DNA of 7,505 nucleotides from Actinomycetota bacterium. Its GTDB lineage: Bacteria > Actinomycetota > Thermoleophilia > Solirubrobacterales > 70-9. The DNA is taken from assembly GCA_018268695.1 (NCBI GenBank), contig JAFDWD010000890.1:1-7505 (forward strand), read 5' to 3'. Under the pieces are notes generated by a model. That model saw nothing but the letters and a program-made list of their open reading frames with translations, was not told the origin of the DNA and did not search any database. The first letter of the stretch is position 1; each line of letters begins with the position of its first letter. Made by a program: the position numbers and the translations under genes. This document shows positions 1 to 6,640 of the stretch, piece by piece.

Positions 1-95
1 CCCTCTACCTGGCGACCGCGACCCGCTTCGCCCCCGAACAGACGCGCCTCCTGCTCGGCGCGATCAAGCCCGCCTCGAAGCCCGCCTCCGCATGA
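1..95 (+). CDS. 3' end of an unidentified protein (partial, C-terminal 30 residues)
   Basis: A reading frame is open from the window edge and ends in TGA at 93-95. It encodes the last 30 residues of a protein, with the motif LYLATATRFAPEQ followed by a Leu-rich turn and a Lys/Pro/Ala/Ser-rich tail (KPASKPASA). The stop codon overlaps the ATG at 92 of the next gene in a 4-nt ATGA junction, the same arrangement seen at the three following junctions. This supports it as a real gene and as the upstream member of the operon. Too little is visible to name a family. The amphipathic, positively charged tail would fit a cytoplasmic C-terminus of a membrane protein or a glycosyltransferase, but that is only a guess. 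Confidence 0.7.
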   Translation, partial: LYLATATRFAPEQTRLLLGAIKPASKPASA

Positions 96-1954
96 GCGCC
101 ACGCCGCGCACCGCCGCCGACCGGTCGCCGTGGGCCGGGCGCGCCCATGAACTCGGCCGGCGCGTCGCCGCCGCCACCGACGCCCAGGCGGCGGCCGTCA
201 TCGGCATCTTCTTCGTCATCCTCGCGGCGCTCAGCTGGCAGGCCTGGGGCTCGCCCTCGGTGGACGCCGGGCACGAGCTGGCGGTCGCCTCGATGATCGC
301 CGAAGGCCACCAGCCGTACGCCGACATCCGTTACTTCTACGGACCGCTCGGGGTCTACACGCTGGGCGGGACCTTCGCCGTCTTCGGCGCCTCCTTCACC
401 ACCGCGTTCGCCTTCGGCCTGGTCCAGGCGGCGGCCATCTGCGCGGCGTTCTACCTGCTGGCGCGTCGGCTGCTCGACGTCGTCACCGCCTGCGTCGCGA
501 CCCTGATCGTCGCCGCGATCGGCTTCTCCGGGACCGCCTTCAACTTCGTCCTCCCCCACACCAACTCCGCCACCTTCGGCCTCCTGACGACGCTCCTGAT
601 GCTGCTGGCGCTGTCCCACAACCGCCTCGTGCTCGCCAGTCTCGCGGCGGGTCTCGTCTGCCTCACCCGGCCCGAGTTCGCCGCGATCGCCGTCCTCACC
701 CTCGGCGCCTACCTGCTCGGCACCTGGCGCCAGGAAGGCTGGGAAGCGACCCTGCGCGCGCTGCCGCGTCTGGCGGTCCCAGGGCTGCTCCTCGCGGGTG
801 TCGTCTATGCCGTGCTGGCCAACGAAGCGGGCGCCTCGCAGCTCTTCACCGAAAACCTCTGGCCGGTGAAGATGCTGAGCTCCGCCGGCTTCGCCTCCCA
901 GGAAGCGTGGGCGCCGAAAACCTTCGAAGGGCTGGTCGCCACCCTGGCCCGCGCGGGGACCTATCTCCTGCTCTTCGGCAGCGTCGTCGCCGCCGCCGTC
1001 CTGGTCGCCCGCGAGCAGACCACCGGCGAGCGGATCAAGGCGCTCTGGCCGATTCCCTTCGCGATCGTGCTGATCGGCTTCGTCGACCTCGTCTGGCGCG
1101 TCCTCGGCATCTGGGAGCCCGCCCGCGAAGCGGTGCAGGAAGAGCTCTCCCACCTGATCATCGGGATGAGCTGGCTGCCCGCGCTCGGCTTCATCGCCTG
1201 CGTCCTGATCGCGGTGCGCTTCCTCAAAGGCAAGAGCGCGCCGATCACCGGCAACTGGGCCTTCGACCTGGCGCTGGTCGCCTGCGCCGCGGCGCTCGGC
1301 GCCCGCGCCTACGACGCCTTCACCGCCGAGGGCTCCTACGCCCCCTACTACGCGCCGCCGCTGGTGCTGCTGCTGGCCGTGCTCCACGACCGGGTGGCGA
1401 AGCGCTGGCCGCAGGCGCGGGCCGCCGCCGCGCTGGCCCTGCTGGCGGTCGCGATCGGGCTCGCGGCCTACGCCGAGGGCGCCCTCTACCCGCACGAGAG
1501 CACGGTCGTCCACACCGAGCGCGGCTCCTTCAAGACCACCGCGGCGTCGGCCCCCGTCCTGCAGTCGACGCTGAACTGGATCGACTCCCACACCGCACCC
1601 GGCGAAGCGGTCCTCGCCGTCCCCGCCGACGCCGGCATCGACTTCATGAGCGACCGGAAGGTGGCCCTCTACAACCCGATGTTCCTGCCCGGCCTGCTCT
1701 ATGACCGCGCAGAAGAACGCGAAGCGATCGGCCGGCTCAAGGCCGAGGGCGTCCGTTACGCGGTCGTCGACAAGCGGAACTTCGACCGCTATCCGCAGGA
1801 AAAATTCGGGATCGAATACAACCGCCCGTTCGCGGCCTGGATCGAGCGAAACCCGCCGGTCGCCGAATTCGGCGACGGCGCCCGGGTCGGCGGCGAGAAC
1901 CCGGCGACCAGCTTCACGATCTACCCAATAGGCGAAAGCGGAGCGAACGGATGA
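92..1954 (+). CDS. Multi-pass membrane glycosyltransferase of the GT-C (ArnT/PMT, GT39/GT83-like) type
   Basis: A 620-residue integral membrane protein that probably transfers a sugar from a polyprenyl-phosphate donor on the outer face of the cytoplasmic membrane. A short Arg-rich cytoplasmic tail precedes the first membrane segment (about residues 33-52). Next comes a first external loop with D58-x-G60-x-E62, then G72..P75-Y76..D78 and Y83-G84-P85. This acidic loop, followed by a 'G..PY.D' stretch and a GP motif, is the usual signature of ArnT/PMT-type GT-C enzymes, where the loop-1 acidic residue is catalytic. About 11 to 13 hydrophobic segments extend to roughly residue 460. A soluble C-terminal domain follows (about 460-620), with the 'W-I-D-S-H-T-x-P-G-E-x-V' pattern typical of these enzymes. 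Length fits the family. The ATG start is set by the 4-nt overlap with the upstream gene; no strong Shine-Dalgarno is seen. Glutamate is coded mostly by GAA here (about 18 of 31), unlike the downstream genes. Substrate unknown. The general class is fairly sure, the sugar and acceptor are not. Confidence 0.85.
   Translation: MSATPRTAADRSPWAGRAHELGRRVAAATDAQAAAVIGIFFVILAALSWQAWGSPSVDAGHELAVASMIAEGHQPYADIRYFYGPLGVYTLGGTFAVFGASFTTAFAFGLVQAAAICAAFYLLARRLLDVVTACVATLIVAAIGFSGTAFNFVLPHTNSATFGLLTTLLMLLALSHNRLVLASLAAGLVCLTRPEFAAIAVLTLGAYLLGTWRQEGWEATLRALPRLAVPGLLLAGVVYAVLANEAGASQLFTENLWPVKMLSSAGFASQEAWAPKTFEGLVATLARAGTYLLLFGSVVAAAVLVAREQTTGERIKALWPIPFAIVLIGFVDLVWRVLGIWEPAREAVQEELSHLIIGMSWLPALGFIACVLIAVRFLKGKSAPITGNWAFDLALVACAAALGARAYDAFTAEGSYAPYYAPPLVLLLAVLHDRVAKRWPQARAAAALALLAVAIGLAAYAEGALYPHESTVVHTERGSFKTTAASAPVLQSTLNWIDSHTAPGEAVLAVPADAGIDFMSDRKVALYNPMFLPGLLYDRAEEREAIGRLKAEGVRYAVVDKRNFDRYPQEKFGIEYNRPFAAWIERNPPVAEFGDGARVGGENPATSFTIYPIGESGANG
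1940..1943 (+). promoter_or_regulatory. Ribosome binding site (GGAG) for the acyl carrier protein gene
   Basis: GGAG lies inside the end of the glycosyltransferase gene, 7 nt before the ATG at 1951. It fixes that start and suggests the small carrier protein can be initiated on its own as well as by coupling through the ATGA overlap. It is the clearest Shine-Dalgarno sequence on the plus strand. The next gene has only a GGGG at 2227-2230. Confidence 0.55.
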
Positions 1955-2241
1955 GCGACGCCACCACCACGGTCGAGGCGGCAGCGGTGCGCGCCCGCAT
2001 CCTCGAGATCTGCGGCCCGTCCCTGACCGTCTGCGGCGTCGACCTCGCGGCGCCGCCCGCCGACCTCGACCTGCGCGCCTGCGGCGCGATCGACTCGCTC
2101 GGCTTCCTCGAGCTGGTGACGGAGCTGGAGGAAGTCTTCGACGTCGAGCTGGAGCTCGAAGACATCGACCCGGAGCGGCTGACGATGCTCGAGCCGCTGG
2201 CGGCGGCCGTGGCGGAGCAGGCGTCCGGGGTCGAGCCGTGA
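1951..2241 (+). CDS. Acyl carrier protein (phosphopantetheine-binding)
   Basis: A 96-residue acidic protein with the acyl/peptidyl carrier protein fold. The motif G45-A-I-D48-S49-L50 carries the serine that would receive the 4'-phosphopantetheine arm. It is followed by the expected helix II/III pattern (LVTELEEVFDVELELEDIDP, then a TMLEPLAAAV helix). The N-terminal 25 or so residues are somewhat longer than in a minimal carrier protein. Three cysteines (C21, C28, C44) are present, unusual for such a small protein. The gene overlaps the glycosyltransferase by 4 nt (ATGA) and the acyltransferase by 4 nt (GTGA). Its place directly before an acyltransferase in a glycan-type operon suggests a dedicated carrier for an acyl or aminoacyl group rather than the housekeeping fatty-acid ACP, which normally sits with fab genes. 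No loading ligase is visible in the window; one may lie upstream. The family call is firm, the cargo is unknown. Confidence 0.9.
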   Translation: MSDATTTVEAAAVRARILEICGPSLTVCGVDLAAPPADLDLRACGAIDSLGFLELVTELEEVFDVELELEDIDPERLTMLEPLAAAVAEQASGVEP

Positions 2242-2738
2242 GGTACGAGGCGACCTGGCCCGGCGCCAAACGCCGGATCCTCGCGCTGGCCGCGCTCTAC
2301 GGGCCCGGCGCCGAGACGACCCGGGTGCGGATGCACCGCGCCCGCGGGGTGAAGATCGGCGAGGGCTGCTTCATCGGCACCGACGTGATCCTCGAGACCG
2401 CCTTCCCGCACCTGATCGAGATCGGCGACGGCGTCGACATCGGCATGCGGACCACGGTCGTCGCCCACCAGCAGGGCGAGGTCGCCGAGGAGGGCGTCCC
2501 CTCGGTCGTGATCGGCGACGACGTCTTCATCGGCCCCTGCTCGGTCCTCCTGCCGCACGTGACGATCGGCGACGGCGCCGTGATCACCGCCGGCAGCGTC
2601 GTCACCACCTCCGTTCCGCCCCTGACCATGGTCCGCGGCAACCCCGCCCAGGTCGTCGCCACCTGCAAGCGCCCGCTCGGTCGCAAGGTCCCGCTGCGGG
2701 AGTTCTACCGCGGTCTGAAGCCGGTCGGCCGCGGATGA
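2238..2738 (+). CDS. Hexapeptide-repeat (left-handed beta-helix) acyltransferase
   Basis: A 166-residue acyltransferase of the trimeric LbH family (serine/galactoside/maltose acetyltransferase-like). Isoleucine/valine-led hexapeptide turns run through the middle: VKIGEG and FIGTDV (38-50), IEIGDG and VDIGMR (60-71), then VVIGDD, VFIGPC and VTIGDG (90-113). A loop carries H77 in the VVAHQ motif, at the position of the catalytic histidine in this family. The C-terminal part ends the helix with the usual GSVVT...PP.T.V.GNPA.V signature (119-139), followed by a basic tail. The start is a GTG in a GTGA overlap with the carrier protein stop, with GGGG 7 nt upstream; no better ATG exists near it. 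The enzyme probably O- or N-acylates a sugar. Members usually use acetyl-CoA, but the carrier protein immediately upstream makes an ACP-bound donor plausible, as in LpxA/LpxD. All its glutamates appear to use GAG. Confidence 0.88.
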   Translation: MRYEATWPGAKRRILALAALYGPGAETTRVRMHRARGVKIGEGCFIGTDVILETAFPHLIEIGDGVDIGMRTTVVAHQQGEVAEEGVPSVVIGDDVFIGPCSVLLPHVTIGDGAVITAGSVVTTSVPPLTMVRGNPAQVVATCKRPLGRKVPLREFYRGLKPVGRG

Positions 2739-4357
2739 ACGGGCCAGATCCCAGGCTCCTCGTCGGCGTCTTCGCCGACTGCACGGCGACCCGCCGAACC
2801 CGCCTGCTGGCGGCGCTCGAGCTCGCCTTCCCGGTGCGCTTCGAGGCCCGCCGGCCGGGACAGCTCGGCGGCCTCGACGCGGTGCTCGATCGCGGCAACG
2901 GCGTCGCCGCCCGCGAAGCCGCGGCGACGGGGACGCCGGCGCTCCTGATGCTGGGAGAGGAGCCCGCCGAGGCGGGCGTCGCGGCGGCGTCCTTCGACCT
3001 CGCCGGCTCGCCGCTCCTGGACTCGCGCCTGCGCGGCGCCTCGCTGCCCGACCGTCGCCTGCTGGGCGGGCTGCATACCGAGGGCGCCGGGGACCGTCCC
3101 GGCCCGGGCGCGACCGTCCTCGCCCGCTGGGGGGAACATCCGGTGTGGTGGGCAGAGGGTCCGCTGCGCGTCTCGCTCCTGGCACCACGCGAGCTGGGCG
3201 AGTGCGAGGCCCTGCGCGACCGCCTCTGCGAGGATCGCTCGCTCGCCCTGCTGCCGCTGGTCGAGTTCCTACGCGGCGTCACCGCCGGGGCCGCCTGGGC
3301 ACCGCCGCCCCCGGCCGCCGCGTTCATCATCGACGACCCCAACCTCCACTGGCCGACCTACGGGTACATCCAGCTCCCGGCGCTCGCCCGCCACGTCCGC
3401 GCGCACGGCTACCACGCCGTCCTCGCGACCGTGCCGCTGGACACCCGCTGGGCCCACACCGCCGCGCTCGTCGCGATCGCCGATGCGGCCGGGGGGATCT
3501 CCCTCGCCGTCCACGGCAACGACCACGACGGCGGTGAGCTCGGCCGCGTCGACACGACGATGGCGGCGACCGCCCTCGCCGCCCAGGCCCTGCGGCGGGT
3601 CGCCCGTTTCGAACGCCGCACCGGCCGCACGATCGAGCGGGTGATGGTGCCACCCCACGAGGCCTGCTCGGCCGCCACCCTCGCCGCCCTCCTGCGCTGC
3701 GGCTACGAGGCGATCTCGATGACGATCCCCTTCCCCTGGCTCGGCGTCGCCCGCGGCGACTGGCTCGCTCGTCCTCCCCACGCCGACGCCCTGGTCGGCT
3801 GGCGGCCGATCGACCGCGGCACCGGCCTGCCGACGATCCTTCGTCACCCCCTCATCGGCCGTTCCCCGGCCGAGATACGCCTGCGCGCCTACCTCGACCA
3901 ACCGCTGGTCCTCTACGGCCACCACGACGACCTCGCCTCCGGCCTCGACCTCCTCGCCGAGGCCCAGGCCGAGGTCGCCGCGATCGTCCCCGACACCACC
4001 TGGAAGTCCCTCGCCGCGATCAGCCGCCGCGCCTACGAGACCCGACGCGAGGGCACGACCCTCGCGGTGCGCCCCCTCGGCAACCTGCTCCGCGTCGAGG
4101 TGCCGGCGGGCGTCGACACCATCCGCTTCGAGCCCCCGGCGGGCCCGACCTCCCCCCGCCTCATCGTCGACGGCACCAAGCGCGAGTACGGCGAGCCGAT
4201 CCCGATCGCCGAGGGCGCCGAGGTCGTGAAAGTGGACAGCGGCCCCACCCCGATCGAGCCCGCCGAGGTCCCGTCCCCGCCCCGCCGCCCGCTGGCGGTG
4301 GCAAGACGCATCGCCGGAGAGTCCCGCGATCGCCTCGCCCCGTTGCTCGCCCGCTGA
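2735..4357 (+). CDS. Large cytoplasmic-looking protein with NodB-like polysaccharide deacetylase domain
   Basis: A 540-residue protein with a central domain (about 190-430) that reads as a divergent NodB/CE4 deacetylase. Motif 1 is FII-D200-D201-P-N, where family members have the base and a metal-binding aspartate. Motif 2 is H260-G-N-D-H264, the H-x3-H metal pair. Motif 3 is V-P306-P307-H-E, in place of R-P-P. A later YG-H396-H397-D-D stretch may supply the catalytic histidine. The first 190 residues form a separate domain with an alternating strand/helix look (LLVGVFAD at the start, ending in a LLPLVEFLR helix). It may be a Rossmann or glutamine-amidotransferase-like fold, but this is only an impression. 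Residues about 441-500 look beta-rich, and the tail is basic and proline-rich. There is no signal peptide or membrane segment, unlike most secreted CE4 enzymes, so it may act on a cytoplasmic sugar-lipid or nucleotide sugar. Start set by the ATGA overlap with the acyltransferase. Glutamate is nearly all GAG. Deacetylase activity is inferred from motifs only. Confidence 0.75.
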   Translation: MNGPDPRLLVGVFADCTATRRTRLLAALELAFPVRFEARRPGQLGGLDAVLDRGNGVAAREAAATGTPALLMLGEEPAEAGVAAASFDLAGSPLLDSRLRGASLPDRRLLGGLHTEGAGDRPGPGATVLARWGEHPVWWAEGPLRVSLLAPRELGECEALRDRLCEDRSLALLPLVEFLRGVTAGAAWAPPPPAAAFIIDDPNLHWPTYGYIQLPALARHVRAHGYHAVLATVPLDTRWAHTAALVAIADAAGGISLAVHGNDHDGGELGRVDTTMAATALAAQALRRVARFERRTGRTIERVMVPPHEACSAATLAALLRCGYEAISMTIPFPWLGVARGDWLARPPHADALVGWRPIDRGTGLPTILRHPLIGRSPAEIRLRAYLDQPLVLYGHHDDLASGLDLLAEAQAEVAAIVPDTTWKSLAAISRRAYETRREGTTLAVRPLGNLLRVEVPAGVDTIRFEPPAGPTSPRLIVDGTKREYGEPIPIAEGAEVVKVDSGPTPIEPAEVPSPPRRPLAVARRIAGESRDRLAPLLAR

Positions 4358-4389
4358 GTTGGCCACACCCTGTTGTGGCTAAGTCAGCG
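4352..4389. terminator. Palindromic hairpin between convergent operons, containing both stop codons
   Basis: The inner arms TTGGCCACA (4359-4367) and TGTGGCTAA (4374-4382) form a 9-bp stem with one G-U pair around a 6-nt CCCTGT loop. Outer arms CGCTGA (4352-4357) and TCAGCG (4384-4389) add 6 more pairs after a single G-G mismatch at 4358/4383. The structure is readable from either strand and sits exactly between the ends of the two operons, so a bidirectional terminator or mRNA 3'-end stabiliser is likely. There is no T-run on either side, so it is not a textbook Rho-independent terminator. U-less hairpin terminators have been proposed for high-GC actinomycetes. Confidence 0.65.
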
Positions 4390-5385
4390 AGCCTTGCCGA
4401 TCAGGGGTTCTTCCAGGCGGACCGGGCTCGAGGCATCGCGGACTAGCAGTTGCTCTTCGCCGCTGCCGTCGGCCGGGACCGTGTAGACGTTCGTGCCGTC
4501 GGAGTAGGCCAGGGTGGTGTCGTTCAGCCACTCGGCCTGGTCGTCGACGGAGCGGGTCTCGGCGACGGCGTGGTCCTTCAGGGTGGCGACGTCGAGGACG
4601 CGGAGGTGCCAGCGGTTGCTCTGGCCGAGGCGGGACTTGTAGGCGATCTGCTTGCCGTCGGGCGAGAGGGACGGGCACTCGACCCCGTCGCGGAGGACCT
4701 TCAATTCCTCGCCGGAGACGGTGCCTTCGACCAGGTAGTGGTGGTCGCCGGTGCCGAGGGTGGCGTAGAAGCGATTCGAGTCGGTCGGGTCGAAGGTGAT
4801 CCCCCAGAAGTTGAAGTCGACCGCGTCGAAGGGCTTTCCTTCCTTGGTCACGGAGAACTGCTCGAGCTGCTTGGCGACCTTGCCGGTCGCAATGTCGACG
4901 ATGTAGGTGCGGGTGGAGAAGGCGGTGCTCGATTCGAGGTAGGAATCGCCGGTGACGAAGACGGTCATCGCTCCGTACCTGCCGTCCTCGGAGACGCGGG
5001 CACGCGAAGGCAGGCCCTGCAGCGGGATCGTGTGCTCGGATTCCAGCGCTTCGTCGAAGACGGTCGCCGTGTAGTCGACCCCCGACGGCGCCACGCCCAT
5101 GCAGATACCGCCACCGGCGGCGTAGTAGACACGCTCGCAGCTGAGGTCGCCGCCGCGGTGGACCTTGCCGTCGTCGACTTCGAAGACGCCGCCGTTCAGC
5201 GTCGGCTGCTTGGGGTCGACCGCCCGCACCAGCAGGTCGGCCTGGTCGAGGACATCGGTGGCGACCGGACGGGAGTCGGTTTCGGTGCCGCTCGGCCCGG
5301 TCGCCGCGACGGCGACGTAGACGCCCCCGCCGACCACGCAGAGGACGACCAGGGCGATGAGGATCTTGGCGTTTCGGCTACCCAT
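4384..5385 (-). CDS. Membrane-anchored beta-propeller (TolB/PD40-like) protein
   Basis: A 333-residue protein with a short basic start (MGSRNAK), one hydrophobic segment (about residues 8-28) and a long outer domain, so it is probably a single-pass membrane protein with the bulk outside the cytoplasm. It has no lipobox; C16 lies inside the membrane segment. The outer domain shows WD40/PD40-type blade motifs: SEDGRYGAM near 132-140, FDPTDSNRFYATL near 198-210, LSPDGKQIAYKS (240-251), and a W..D.TLAYSDGTNVYTVPADG blade (286-307). Cysteines at 83, 95 and 237 could form a disulfide. The family is used for binding or scaffolding; no catalytic residues are visible. The ATG overlaps the transporter stop by 8 nt (5378-5385) with no Shine-Dalgarno, so it is translationally coupled. 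Codon use is less GC-biased than in the neighbours (GAA, CAA, CTA, GGA occur). It could be a sensor or binding partner of the transporter; that role is inferred from position alone. Confidence 0.7.
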   Translation of the reverse strand: MGSRNAKILIALVVLCVVGGGVYVAVAATGPSGTETDSRPVATDVLDQADLLVRAVDPKQPTLNGGVFEVDDGKVHRGGDLSCERVYYAAGGGICMGVAPSGVDYTATVFDEALESEHTIPLQGLPSRARVSEDGRYGAMTVFVTGDSYLESSTAFSTRTYIVDIATGKVAKQLEQFSVTKEGKPFDAVDFNFWGITFDPTDSNRFYATLGTGDHHYLVEGTVSGEELKVLRDGVECPSLSPDGKQIAYKSRLGQSNRWHLRVLDVATLKDHAVAETRSVDDQAEWLNDTTLAYSDGTNVYTVPADGSGEEQLLVRDASSPVRLEEPLIGKAR

Positions 5386-6640
5386 GCAGCGGCGCGGAGC
5401 GCTGCGACCGTACCAAGAGCGGCGCCGCGATCATCAGGGCGAGGGCGAGCCCGGCGGCGAAGACGATCACCGCCTGCTGGAGGCCGAGCGTCACCCAGAG
5501 GGCGCCGAAGGCGATCGACGAGACGAGGTTGCCGATGCTGACGACGGTGATCAGGATGCCGATCCCGCTCGCCTGTAGATCGTCGGGCAGCGCCGCCCCG
5601 GCGACCGCGGTCAGCACCCCTTCGCTGCAGGCGAAGAAGGCGCCGAGGGCGAGGAGGCAGAGGACCAGCTCGACGTAGCCGAGGTGGTCGGAGATCAGCG
5701 CCGCGTAGTCGAAGAAGAGCATCGCGAAGCCGCCGATCAGGACCGGCACCCGGCCGACCCGGTCGGCGAGCCGCCCGATCGGGATCGCCAGCGCCATGAA
5801 GGCGACCGCGGTGATCACGTAGAGGAGCGGGAAGACCGCCGGGTCGAAGTCGATCTTCCGCTGCAGGCCGACGTAGATCAGCGCGTCGGAGACGCTGGTC
5901 AGCGAGAGGATCAGCGCCGCCAGCAGGAGGAGGACGAACTTGCGGTCGCGCAGGAGGCCGGCGGCGCGGCCGAAGCTCGGCGGCGTCCCCTCCCGCGGCG
6001 CCCTCCAGGGCTTGCCCTGCACGGTGAGGACGAGGACGGCGAGGCCGAGGAAGGCAAAGAGCGTCGAGACGAAGAAGACGGCGTCGAAGCGTGCCGGCGC
6101 GACCAGCAGGATGCCGAAGGCGACCAGGGGTCCGAGGAAGGCGCCGACGCTGTCGAGCGCCCGGTGCACCCCGAACGAGGTGGCGAGGTTGTCACGGGTC
6201 GAGGAGAGCGAGATCAGCGCGTCGCGCGGCGCCGTGCGGATGCCCTTGCCGATCCGGTCGAAGGCGACGATCGCGCCGATCCCGCCGATCGAGTTCCCGG
6301 CGGCGACCAGCGCCACCTTCCCCAACGCCGAGAATCCGTACCCCGCCTCGGCCACCTGCTTGTGGCGGCGGAAGCGGTCCGACATGAAGCCCGAGGCGAC
6401 CTGGACGACCGCCGCGGCGCCGCGATAGGTACCGTCGATCGCCCCCAGCGCCAGCGGGCTGGCGCCGAGCGAGAAGACGAGGTAGATCGGCAGGATCGTC
6501 GCCACCATCTCCGAGGAGATGTCGGTGAGCATGCTGGTCATCCCCAGCATCACCACGTTGCGGGAGACCCGCAGCGATTCGGGACGACGGAGCCAGAGGC
6601 GCGGCTTCAGCAGCGCCTTGGACGCTTCAACCTGGTACAT
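5378..6640 (-). CDS. Major facilitator superfamily transporter
   Basis: A 420-residue, 12-helix-type permease, the usual MFS length. After a basic cytoplasmic N-terminus, helix 1 holds a TSMLTDISSEM stretch (about 35-45). The loop between helices 2 and 3 has a motif-A-like SGFMSDRFRRHK (83-94; D88-R89). A D-R-I-G-K-G-I-R-T-A-P-R-D stretch (128-140) follows in the helix 4-5 region. The second half repeats the pattern, with IGRLADRVGR as its motif-A copy. Such proteins move small solutes by proton exchange and many are exporters; the substrate cannot be told. I chose the ATG at 6638-6640, which overlaps the upstream oxidoreductase by 14 nt. A GTG at 6665-6667 would add nine residues and give a 41-nt overlap; neither has a good Shine-Dalgarno. 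Its stop overlaps the propeller gene by 8 nt, so the three minus-strand genes form one operon. Family call secure; start less so. Confidence 0.88.
   Translation of the reverse strand: MYQVEASKALLKPRLWLRRPESLRVSRNVVMLGMTSMLTDISSEMVATILPIYLVFSLGASPLALGAIDGTYRGAAAVVQVASGFMSDRFRRHKQVAEAGYGFSALGKVALVAAGNSIGGIGAIVAFDRIGKGIRTAPRDALISLSSTRDNLATSFGVHRALDSVGAFLGPLVAFGILLVAPARFDAVFFVSTLFAFLGLAVLVLTVQGKPWRAPREGTPPSFGRAAGLLRDRKFVLLLLAALILSLTSVSDALIYVGLQRKIDFDPAVFPLLYVITAVAFMALAIPIGRLADRVGRVPVLIGGFAMLFFDYAALISDHLGYVELVLCLLALGAFFACSEGVLTAVAGAALPDDLQASGIGILITVVSIGNLVSSIAFGALWVTLGLQQAVIVFAAGLALALMIAAPLLVRSQRSAPLHG

Noticed and set aside
1951..2241. Small carrier as DltC of a D-alanylation system
   Set aside because: No DltA, DltB or DltD-like gene is visible, and the neighbour is an LbH acyltransferase, not an MBOAT protein.
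5..2269. A 754-codon open frame on the minus strand opposite the glycosyltransferase and carrier protein
   Set aside because: It is Arg/Gly/Glu/Asp-rich low-complexity sequence with no domain pattern. High GC at third positions of the real genes removes stops from this mirror frame.
2360..2590. Repeated ATCGGCGAC units suggesting a DNA repeat array
   Set aside because: The units are in frame and encode the I-G-D turns of the hexapeptide repeat, so they reflect protein structure rather than a DNA element.
92..4357. Exosortase-type exopolysaccharide locus
   Set aside because: The ACP next to glycan genes recalls such loci, but no exosortase, PEP-CTERM protein or AMP-forming ligase is present in the window; kept only as an analogy.
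1914..4366. Long minus-strand open frames opposite the acyltransferase and NodB-like genes
   Set aside because: Same mirror-frame effect. They lack recognisable motifs, while the plus-strand frames show clear family signatures and ATGA/GTGA junctions.
4358..4383. Classical Rho-independent terminator
   Set aside because: The stem is good, but neither strand has the following T-run, so it is reported as a hairpin with probable termination role instead.
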